6,517 nt of DNA from Bacillota bacterium (GTDB taxonomy: Bacteria > Bacillota > Dethiobacteria > Dethiobacterales > Dethiobacteraceae): NCBI GenBank assembly GCA_018725345.1, contig QLUI01000106.1, positions 1 through 6,517 on the forward strand, read 5' to 3'. The notes beneath the pieces were generated by a model. That model was not told the DNA's origin, ran no database searches, and saw only the letters and a program-made list of their open reading frames with translations. Positions 1 to 5,112 of this stretch are shown here, piece by piece (position 1 is the stretch's first letter; each line of letters starts with the position of its first letter). The position numbers were made by a program, and so were the translations under genes.

Positions 1-2
1 AT

Positions 3-362
3 TCATGGAACAGGGGGCTAATGGCCAATGCGGCTTCAAATCTTGTAATATTGCTTGCGCCTTTTGCACCCCATCTTAGCGAAGAAAAATGGGAAACCTT
101 AGGAAATAAGGGCAGCGTGCATTCTCAATTTTGGCCTAAACATGATCCTGCAGCTCTTTTAAAGGACGAAACTGAAATAGTTGTGCAGCTAAACGGAAAA
201 GTAAGGGACCGCATGAAGATTGGAGTAAATGCGTCAAACGACGAACTGAAAAATGCGGCATTTGAGTTGCAAAAGATAAAGAATGCTGTGGCTTCAGGGC
301 GAATTGCGGATGTAATCGTTGTTCCTGGGAAATTGGTCAATATAGTTTTGCTTCCATTGTAA
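3..362 (+). CDS. leuS: Leucyl-tRNA synthetase, C-terminal part (5' end outside window)
   Basis: This is the last 119 codons of leucyl-tRNA synthetase, the cytoplasmic class I enzyme that charges tRNA-Leu with leucine. The frame is open from the left edge (Ser-Trp-Asn-Arg-Gly-Leu precede the first Met at 21), so the Met is internal and the gene starts upstream of the window. Seen: the end of the anticodon-binding helical domain with the family block LLAPFAPHLSEEKWE, a tryptophan-proline block (FWPKHD), and then the small C-terminal domain beginning EIVVQLNGKVRDR and ending VVPGKLVNIVLLPL, where bacterial LeuRS normally ends. The 3' end therefore looks complete. It stops 24 bases before the stop codon of the convergent gene, and no clear U-tract terminator is visible between them. 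Codon use is AT-rich, like the next gene. Confidence 0.96.
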   Translation, partial: SWNRGLMANAASNLVILLAPFAPHLSEEKWETLGNKGSVHSQFWPKHDPAALLKDETEIVVQLNGKVRDRMKIGVNASNDELKNAAFELQKIKNAVASGRIADVIVVPGKLVNIVLLPL

Positions 363-386
363 TAAGTGATGCAGCAAAATCTTTAT

Positions 387-1784
387 TTATTGAGCTTTGC
401 ATACCTTTACTTTAGAAATCCTTTTTTCTTCAACCTTTTCTACTTTGAAGATCATGCCGGAGTATTCAACCTCCGGCGTATCATTTTCTTCCGGAATTCT
501 GCCTAGCTGCCCTATTATAAAGCCGCTTAAGGTATCATAGTCTTCGATCGGGAGAGCATCGGCGTCAAAGAACTCTTTTACGGCGTCAAGTCCTACCGCA
601 CCTTTAATAATGAAAGTATCTTCATCAACCTTCTCGATATCCGGCTCCTCGTCGTCATATTCATCGAAGATGTTGCCCATTATCTCTTCTATCAGATCTT
701 CTATTGTGACTATTCCGGCTGTACCCCCGTATTCGTCTATCGCGACAGCCATATGCGTCCTGTTTAACTGAAGCTCTTTGAACATTTCATCGGTTTTTTT
801 GGATGACGGGACAAAATAGGGGCGTCTCATTATATCTTTCAGATTAAAGGGGTGCCCTGAGCCGTTGCCTATAAATTTTAAAACATCTTTAACATGCAAT
901 ACGCCAACTATATTGTCTATATCCTCCTCAAAAACCGGAAACCGGGTGTACTGCTCATTGTTTATAAATTCCAGCACCTCATTTAAGCCGCATGTTATCG
1001 ATATTCCGGTAATATCAGTCCTGTGGGTCATAATATCCGAAACAAGCTTGTTGTTAAATTCGAATATATTATTGATCATTTCTTTTTCGATTTGGTGTAT
1101 TGCACCTTTTTCTTCACCTACATCCACCATCATCCGGATTTCTTCCTCTGTAACTTTGTCTTCTTCCGCATGAGGATCAAATCCAAGCAGTCTTATGAAA
1201 AAATCCGCTGAGACTGTCAGAAGCTTTACAAAAGGATGTGCGATGACTGACAGAGCGTACAAGGGCCAGACGACACTCATTGATATTTTTTCAGCTTTTT
1301 GCATGGCAAGCCTTTTCGGCACAAGCTCGCCTAAAACCAGAGAAAAGTATGAAAGCAGTATTGTAATAGTGACGAGCGATATACCCTCGAGCCAGTTTGG
1401 GGATACAGCCACTCCTAAAGAGATCATAAGGCCTACAATTGGATCTACAAAGCTTTTTGCGGCAAATGCGCTTGCTAAAAATCCTGCCAGAGTGACTCCG
1501 ACTTGAATTGTAGCTAAGAATCTGCCGGGTTCGCGTAACAGCCGCACGAGCAATCCGGCTTTTCTATCTCCTTCTTGAGCCATCTTTTTAATCTTGTTGT
1601 CATTTAAGGTAATAAGCGCGATTTCTGAGGCCGCGAAAAAAGCGTTTAAAGAAATTAGCAAAAATAAAAATAGAATTGCTAAAATTAAAACATCAACCTC
1701 CGTCCAATAACGTAAAAAGTTTATCACAAGTATGAGCGGAAAGTCAATCTCTTTTTGTTTTTTTTTCCCACCCGCCGATACCAT
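387..1784 (-). CDS. Hemolysin C/CorC-type membrane protein (DUF21, CBS pair, CorC_HlyC domain)
   Basis: A CNNM/CorC-like inner-membrane protein; relatives are implicated in magnesium or cobalt efflux and resistance, and the 'hemolysin' name is historical. Domains in order (465-residue numbering): a DUF21 membrane domain at about 30-200, with NAFFAASEIAL near 47-57 and the family motif LGELVPK at 151-157; two CBS motifs at about 248-305 and 315-375, the second ending DEYGGTAGIVTIEDLIEEI (350-368); then an acidic linker and a CorC_HlyC domain at about 385-463. Length is normal for the family. The start is doubtful. The only in-frame ATG (1784) adds about 30 residues not expected in the family and has no ribosome site. 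A strong GGAGG (1697-1701) instead precedes an ATG at 1693 that is out of frame by one base. The protein body shows no internal stop. Which cation it handles, if any, cannot be read from the sequence. Confidence 0.9.
   Translation of the reverse strand: MVSAGGKKKQKEIDFPLILVINFLRYWTEVDVLILAILFLFLLISLNAFFAASEIALITLNDNKIKKMAQEGDRKAGLLVRLLREPGRFLATIQVGVTLAGFLASAFAAKSFVDPIVGLMISLGVAVSPNWLEGISLVTITILLSYFSLVLGELVPKRLAMQKAEKISMSVVWPLYALSVIAHPFVKLLTVSADFFIRLLGFDPHAEEDKVTEEEIRMMVDVGEEKGAIHQIEKEMINNIFEFNNKLVSDIMTHRTDITGISITCGLNEVLEFINNEQYTRFPVFEEDIDNIVGVLHVKDVLKFIGNGSGHPFNLKDIMRRPYFVPSSKKTDEMFKELQLNRTHMAVAIDEYGGTAGIVTIEDLIEEIMGNIFDEYDDEEPDIEKVDEDTFIIKGAVGLDAVKEFFDADALPIEDYDTLSGFIIGQLGRIPEENDTPEVEYSGMIFKVEKVEEKRISKVKVCKAQ
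1720..1747 (-). promoter_or_regulatory. Possible sigma-A promoter for the HlyC/CorC gene, inside the called 5' end
   Basis: On the minus strand TTGACT (1742-1747) is followed after 16 bases by GATAAA (1720-1725), with TGT just before it (an extended -10). A GGAGG ribosome site (1697-1701) lies downstream. If used, the transcript would begin downstream of the ATG at 1784, which argues that the called start is too early. Confidence 0.45.
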
Positions 1785-1792
1785 TGCCCATC

Positions 1793-1887
1793 AACCAGGG
1801 GGACGGTTCCTGTGGTTTGTGAGCTAACTTAACTAGAAGCATGAACTGTTCCTGTAGTCACAAACCACAAGAACCGTCCCCCTGGTT
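1793..1887. repeat. 30-bp inverted repeat (REP/MITE-like hairpin, GGGGACGGTTC type)
   Basis: Arms at 1793-1822 and 1858-1887 are complementary at 29 of 30 positions, separated by a 35-base loop. The loop's right part (about 1843-1857, GAACTGTTCCTGTAG) is an imperfect direct copy of the left arm's GACGGTTCCTGTGG stretch, so the element seems to contain a degraded third copy. Repeats with the core GGGGACGGTTC and a TGTGGTTTGTGA-like extension are scattered through many clostridial genomes (from memory). Such hairpins are often linked to REP-associated tyrosine (IS200-like) transposases; none is in this window. It sits just upstream of the HlyC/CorC gene, 9 bases from the called ATG. Confidence 0.85.
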
Positions 1888-1949
1888 CGAGGATAGAGAG
1901 AGAGCATCGTCTGAACAGGAAGATTAACCAAAATTTAACAAAAAAAGGA

Positions 1950-1980
1950 TTGACGCCGGGGGGGGTGATAAAATTATAAC
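1950..1980 (+). promoter_or_regulatory. Probable sigma-A promoter reading into the orphan leader
   Basis: TTGACG (1950-1955) is followed after 18 bases by TTATAA (1974-1979); TATAAC with 19 bases is the alternative. The upstream stretch 1925-1947 is A-rich, like an UP element. Transcription would run rightward into the G-rich leader and the AAGGAGG site before 2081. Confidence 0.5.
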
Positions 1981-2080
1981 AAGCAGGTAGTCATTGCCAA
2001 ATAAGAGACGGGTGGGGGTGTGGTCGCCTAGGGCCAGTGTGGCGGTGGTTGCCTGGAAAATCCAAGGAGGTTTAAAATTA
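1981..2080 (+). other. G-rich untranslated leader, possibly structured
   Basis: About 100 bases lie between the presumed promoter and the start codon at 2081. The region contains GGTGGGGGTGTGGTCGCC, and a possible hairpin pairs GTCGCC (2023-2028) with GGCGGT (2041-2046), including two G-U pairs. It ends in a strong AAGGAGG (2064-2070). No riboswitch consensus I know fits convincingly. Confidence 0.3.
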
Positions 2081-2119
2081 ATGAAAAGGAAAAATACCAA
2101 AGGGATTTCGATTTTATAG
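2081..2119 (+). pseudogene. Orphan 12-codon reading frame, likely the 5' stub of a lost gene
   Basis: ATG at 2081 follows AAGGAGG by 10 bases, the best ribosome site in the left half of the window, and a plausible promoter lies upstream. It encodes only MKRKNTKGISIL and then TAG. The basic start followed by hydrophobic residues resembles the beginning of a signal peptide, but reading on past the stop gives no hydrophobic core and soon meets another stop. The simplest reading is that the rest of a secreted or membrane protein gene was deleted and replaced at about 2110-2120 by unrelated sequence. A genuine short leader peptide is possible. The stretch 2120-2210 holds nothing I can assign. Confidence 0.4.
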
Positions 2120-2210
2120 ACCTCCGCTAAAATTGTGAAAAACCATATGCGGGAACCACCTTGCGTTTGGAAATGCTAAACTGAGACTGGCAAAACTGCG
2201 CTCAAAGGTG

Positions 2211-2501
2211 TTAACCGTTCAAACTCCGCAAATCCCAGGGACCGGACAAAGGTGTTGCGCAAAGTTTTTCGCCGTGAAGGGAAAAGGAAAAGGCAGCCTC
2301 AAGTTCCAACCTGTCCGTTGCGGCGAGGCGCACGATTTCCGGTAATATTTCCATGGCAAAGCGCGCTGCAATACCACAGGAGGAAGAGATAATACGCGGT
2401 ACCGGAATTAGCTTGACAGCAACTCCCTGGGCCAGGGCCGACTTTTCAAAACGAAGCGCCTGAGAAACTGAATGGAAGGTAGTTACGCAGTAGTCATTCA
2501 G
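2211..2501 (-). CDS. DUF3343 domain protein (putative Se/S carrier-like) without a standard start codon
   Basis: Reading 2501 to 2211 gives 96 codons ending in TAA. The protein runs NDYCVTTFHSVSQALRFEK, then KLIPVPRIISSSCGIAARF, then a longer tail rich in Leu, Ala and Glu. This matches DUF3343: an N-terminal 'Y-C/V-V-x-F-x-S-x-x-x-A-L-x-x-E' stretch and the 'P-R-x-x-S-S-S-C-G' cysteine motif (Cys42). DUF3343 proteins are small cytoplasmic proteins often beside YedE in selenium loci and are suggested to carry sulfur or selenium; this role is inferred, not proven. The frame begins inside the last codons of yedE, and the codon before Asn-Asp-Tyr is CTG (2499-2501). The ATG that overlaps the yedE stop as ATGA (2494-2497) is one base out of frame. 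Either CTG is used, or the start was lost: contraction of a 4-base repeat (AATGAATG to AATG) would explain it. The C-terminal half beyond the cysteine motif looks unusually long. Confidence 0.8.
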   Translation of the reverse strand: MNDYCVTTFHSVSQALRFEKSALAQGVAVKLIPVPRIISSSCGIAARFAMEILPEIVRLAATDRLELEAAFSFSLHGEKLCATPLSGPWDLRSLNG

Positions 2502-3588
2502 AAGTTACATCTCTTTGCGAATCGGATGGTAATATTGGAATACTCACTTGCGAACCGGAAAAAGCAAATCCTACTCCCAACAAGAAAAGGGCCGACAGAA
2601 CCGCGGCAATCTGAGCGGCCGGCGGAACACCGGCCGGACCGGCAACCAAGCCGAAATTATGGGCAAAGGCGGCACCGGCCAGCATACCGAGGAAAGCAAG
2701 GCCGGCATCGGTATTACCTTCACCGGCCATTACCGTCTGTCGCAGCGGACAACCTCCCAACAGTGTCGCCCCCAATCCGACAACGGCTAACCCGGCAAAA
2801 TTCCACAGGGCAGCTGTATGTGCCACCGGCTGACCGGCAAATCCCACATTAAAATAACCAAACAGCAGATTCAGGGAAAAAGCTCCGAGCAGTACAGCCA
2901 GTGAACCAGACAGCAGACGCGGGTCACCAATCAGCATCAGATCGCGGAAGCCCCCGGACAGGCAGAGCCGGCTGCGCTGGACGACAACACCCGCCAGCAG
3001 GCCGGCGGCAAGCGAGATTATAAACGGAGCACGGAAAGAACCGGGGCCGCTGTCGCTGAAAAAGATGAAAGCGGGAGCAATGACGACAAGCAGTATCAGG
3101 GCTAAAGCCACTGCGGGAACGAATAAGCCGTTGCCGGTGCTTTGAGAAGAAGCCCGCCCGAGGGAGAATCCTCTTTTCAGGAAGAATACACCAGCCCCAA
3201 TCCCGGCGATAAAGCCAAAAAGTCCGACAAGTGCGTTTAAATCACCGGCCGAGAGCCTGAGCAGCATACGCAACGGGCACCCCAGGAATATCAATGCCCC
3301 CAGCATGACGGCAAAACTGATGAAGAATCGGGCCAGCGGGGACGAGCCGCCACGTACCCGGAATTCCCTGCCGGCCAGGGCAATCAGGAAAGAGCCAAGG
3401 ATGAAGCCGGAAATCTCAGGTCGCAGGTACTGGACGGGTACGGCGCGGTGCAGCCCCAGTCCGCCTGCGATGTCGCGCACGAAACAGGCCACGCAGATTC
3501 CCATGTTGGCCGGGTTGCCGGCACGCGCCAGCAATACGCCAAGTAAGCCAAGCAGAAGCCCGCTACCCATTAGAAGACGGTTGCTCAA
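2494..3588 (-). CDS. yedE: YedE family putative selenium transporter
   Basis: Polytopic inner-membrane protein of the YedE/YeeE (SulP-unrelated) transporter family, in the branch linked with selenium use. It probably imports a selenium or sulfur compound; the substrate is inferred from family and context. Two homologous halves are visible. The first half has GNPANMGICVACFVRD (Cys at about 35 and 38 when counted from the GTG at 3597) and LGCPLRMLLRLSAGD (Cys107). The second has QRSRLCLSGGFRDL (Cys212) and GGCPLRQTVMAGEGNTDA (Cys283). Repeated glycine-rich hydrophobic stretches give about nine or ten membrane segments. The TTG at 3588 is chosen as start because GGAGG (3597-3601) lies 8 bases before it; the in-frame GTG at 3595-3597 overlaps that ribosome site. 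This gives 364 residues. The gene is intact and has a clean promoter, in contrast to its neighbours. Its end overlaps the DUF3343 frame. GC content is visibly higher than in leuS and the HlyC/CorC gene. Confidence 0.92.
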   Translation of the reverse strand: MSNRLLMGSGLLLGLLGVLLARAGNPANMGICVACFVRDIAGGLGLHRAVPVQYLRPEISGFILGSFLIALAGREFRVRGGSSPLARFFISFAVMLGALIFLGCPLRMLLRLSAGDLNALVGLFGFIAGIGAGVFFLKRGFSLGRASSQSTGNGLFVPAVALALILLVVIAPAFIFFSDSGPGSFRAPFIISLAAGLLAGVVVQRSRLCLSGGFRDLMLIGDPRLLSGSLAVLLGAFSLNLLFGYFNVGFAGQPVAHTAALWNFAGLAVVGLGATLLGGCPLRQTVMAGEGNTDAGLAFLGMLAGAAFAHNFGLVAGPAGVPPAAQIAAVLSALFLLGVGFAFSGSQVSIPILPSDSQRDVTSE

Positions 3589-3623
3589 AAAATTCACCTC
3601 CGTGGAGTAATAAGTCTGGTTAG

Positions 3624-3653
3624 ATTATACGTCAGCGCGTGTTGGCGCAACAA
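3624..3653 (-). promoter_or_regulatory. Sigma-A promoter of yedE
   Basis: On the minus strand TTGTTG (3648-3653), an 18-base spacer and a perfect TATAAT (3624-3629) lie about 35 bases before the TTG start. The weak -35 next to a LysR-type box fits an activated promoter. Confidence 0.7.
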
Positions 3654-3668
3654 ATAGCATATTTCTAT
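3654..3668. promoter_or_regulatory. LysR-type (T-N11-A) operator box next to the yedE promoter
   Basis: The 15 bases read ATAG-N7-CTAT, which contains the T-N11-A signature of LysR-family binding sites. The palindrome extends as AGCATA-TTTC-TATGCT (3656-3671). It directly abuts the -35 element of yedE and lies between yedE and the divergent LysR remnant, the classic arrangement for a regulator and its target. Confidence 0.55.
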
Positions 3669-3675
3669 GCTGGGA

Positions 3676-3692
3676 ACAACGTTATTGGTTGT
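3676..3692. promoter_or_regulatory. Second small inverted repeat upstream of yedE
   Basis: ACAAC (3676-3680), 7 bases, then GTTGT (3688-3692). It is five bases from the extended ATAG-N7-CTAT palindrome and could be a second regulator-binding half-site region. With only five paired bases per arm, chance is possible. Confidence 0.25.
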
Positions 3693-4296
3693 AACTATGG
3701 CCAAGTGGTTACGGCAGTATATATTGGCAGGAATTTAGTGCGGCAGGAGAGGCGCTTTACCGGTACGCCCGGGATATGCTTGATTTGCGTACCAGAGCGC
3801 TGGCTGAAATCGGTCAGAGTCCGGATGCTGTCCGGGAGGAACTGACGGTTGCTGCCAGCTCAGTGCCCTGCCAGTACCTTTTGCCTCGGACTGTGGCTGC
3901 TTTTGTCCGGCAGTTCCCGGCAATGTCCATCTCGCTTCGCCAGAGAAACTCACATACTGCTTGCGACGACATTTTTCAGTACCGCTGTCAACTCGGGGTG
4001 GCGGGCGAAAAACATTTGCCGGACAAGCTGGCATATTTGATACTGTTGAAAGATGAACTGGTCATTGCCGTTCCGTACTCTGAAGAATTTAAACCTTTGC
4101 TGACCAAAGAGAAACTAACCGTCGCTGAGCTGAGCGCTTACCGCCTGTTGCTGCGCGAGCCGGGCTCGGCCACCCGCTCCCTGCTGGAACGCGCTATGGC
4201 CAAAACAGGCCTTGTTTTGCAGAGCTACCGCCATACTGTTTTTGACAGCCAGGAAACTATCAAACAAGCCGTCCGCCAGGGGCTTGGCGTTTCAGT

Positions 4297-4305
4297 ACTT
4301 TCGCG
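4297..4305. repeat. Left target-site duplication of the MITE
   Basis: ACTTTCGCG (ten bases if the next C is included) is repeated exactly at 4443-4451. It belongs to the LysR codons for Leu-Ser-Arg. Confidence 0.85.
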
Positions 4306-4442
4306 CAGGACTGACGCATGAAAAATGCTCACACCCTGTTATCTTACGACACTTTCACAGGAAAATATTGCGAAAATATATTTCGTTTCAGACCCTACAA
4401 GCCTTGCTATGTCTGCACTTTAAAAGTCATGCGTCAGCTCTG
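4306..4442. mobile_element. MITE-like insertion (about 137 bp) inside the LysR gene
   Basis: The ends are inverted repeats: CAGGACTGACGCATGA at 4306-4321 and, read from the other strand, CAGAGCTGACGCATGA at 4442-4427, identical at 14 of 16 positions. The flanks are direct repeats: ACTTTCGCG(C) at 4297-4305(4306) and 4443-4451(4452). There is no coding capacity; the interior is AT-rich (AAAATATTGCGAAAATATAT around 4362-4381). This is the structure of a non-autonomous element moved by a transposase supplied from elsewhere; the parent IS family is not identifiable from the window. The one-base ambiguity of the duplication (9 or 10 bp) arises because both the element end and the target can supply the same C. 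Confidence 0.88.
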
Positions 4443-4451
4443 ACTTTCGCG
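4443..4451. repeat. Right target-site duplication of the MITE
   Basis: Exact copy of the target sequence at 4297-4305. LysR coding sequence resumes immediately after it with Tyr-Val-Ile-Glu-Asp. Confidence 0.85.
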
Positions 4452-4605
4452 CTATGTTATTGAAGACTATCTGCAGTTTGGCTGGCTGCACGCGTGCCTG
4501 TTGGCTGACCTGGAGCTAAAACGCGAGTTTTATCTGGTTTATCACCCCAAGCGGGTACTTTCGCCGGCAATAACAGCGTTCCGCGATTTTTTGAGCGATT
4601 TTTTC

Positions 4606-4612
4606 AAGGAGG
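4606..4612 (+). promoter_or_regulatory. Ribosome site AAGGAGG of the aminotransferase gene, now without a start codon
   Basis: AAGGAGG lies 8 bases before the codon at 4621, exactly where an initiator would sit, but that codon is GGT. The site shows where the aminotransferase once started and that LysR and aminotransferase were separate, closely spaced or overlapping genes. Confidence 0.6.
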
Positions 4613-4620
4613 CTGACCTC

Positions 4621-5112
4621 GGTAAGTTCAATGCGGACCATGCCGCGACAACTTTTCCGCGTCCGCCGGAGGTGGTCGGAGCTGTTTCCGACTATCTCGT
4701 GCAAGTCGGCTGTAACCCCGGCAGCGGCGGCTACCGGCGTTCACTGGAGGCGGCACGTCTGGTTTATGAGGCCCGCCAGACTCTTGCCGCTCTGTTTAAT
4801 GTGCCCCGTCCAGAACAGGTGGTCTTTGCTCCGAACGTTACCTATGCGCTGAACCTGGTCTTCAAGGGGCTGCTGCGGGCCGGCGACCATGTTTTGATTT
4901 CTTCGATAGAACACAATGCCGTTGTCCGTCCGCTCGCCAGGCTGAGGGACGAAAGAAAAATTGCGGTGGAAACTCTGCCCTGTAATCAGGATGGCACTCT
5001 CGATCCGTTGCAGGTGAAAAAAGTCTTGCGCCGGGAAACCCGTCTGGTCGTCATGATGCACGCTTCCAATGTGACCGGTACAATTCTGCCGGTTTGCGAA
5101 GTCGGGGAATAA
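4621..5112 (+). pseudogene. Cysteine-desulfurase-like class V aminotransferase (EF2568 type), N-terminal fragment
   Basis: PLP enzyme of the NifS/SufS-like branch, the kind found in selenium loci, where it may free sulfur or selenium from cysteine or selenocysteine. Seen: HAATTFPRPPEVV (usually DNAATTFPKPPEV), GCNPGSGGYRRSLEAARLV, VVFAPNVTYALNLVFKGLL, the SSIEHNAVVRPL block whose histidine stacks on PLP in this family, and VVMMHASNVTGTILPVCEVG. It then ends at TAA (5110-5112), about 163 residues into a family of about 380, so the PLP-binding lysine and the whole C-terminal half are missing. The expected start codon is GGT, and the frame is continuous with the LysR tail from 4453. The right boundary joins directly onto nnrD-like sequence on the opposite strand, indicating a deletion or rearrangement at about 5106-5113. 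It cannot be an active enzyme as it stands. Confidence 0.88.

Larger units (their letters stand above)
3737..4620 (+). pseudogene. LysR-family regulator, lacking the DNA-binding domain and split by a MITE
   Basis: The family signature is clear: SAAGEALYRYARDMLDLR is the linker helix that follows the winged HTH ('LTxAGExLYxYAxxML'), and the effector-binding domain follows with VAASSVPCQYLLPRTVAAF, LGVAGEKH, DELVIAVP, LLREPGSATRSLLE and KQAVRQGLGVSVLSR. Everything before the linker, about the first 60 residues including the HTH, is missing: upstream of about 3737 the frame meets a stop and shows no LysR similarity. The coding sequence breaks at 4306 and resumes exactly in frame at 4453 (YVIEDYLQFGWLHACLLADLE), running to about 4620 (FRDFLSDFFKEADL), after removal of one target copy and the inserted element. 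Before decay it was probably the regulator of the divergent yedE operon, as selenium-locus LysR proteins are. It cannot bind DNA now. Confidence 0.9.

Noticed and set aside
363..400. Terminator between leuS and the convergent HlyC/CorC gene
   Set aside because: A weak imperfect hairpin (ATGCAGCAAA with TTTGCAT) can be drawn, but there is no GC-rich stem and no clean T-run.
865..1506. Three plus-strand open frames of 62-103 codons
   Set aside because: They are antisense to the conserved HlyC/CorC coding sequence and have no ribosome sites or family features.
1981..2070. A c-di-GMP (GEMM) or other riboswitch in the G-rich leader, suggested by GTGGCGGTGGTTGCC
   Set aside because: The invariant GEMM internal parts (such as GACGCAAAGC and a GAAA tetraloop arrangement) are absent, and no other riboswitch core fits.
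2490..2505. Programmed +1 frameshift joining YedE to DUF3343 at GAA-TGA-C
   Set aside because: The shift direction and the TGAC context fit, but the P-site codon GAA is a poor slipper and no proper upstream stimulatory ribosome site is seen; loss of the start is simpler.
3735..4034. A 99-codon minus-strand open frame, and plus-strand frames at 3639 and 3849
   Set aside because: They overlap the LysR remnant in the wrong frame and show no recognisable protein features.
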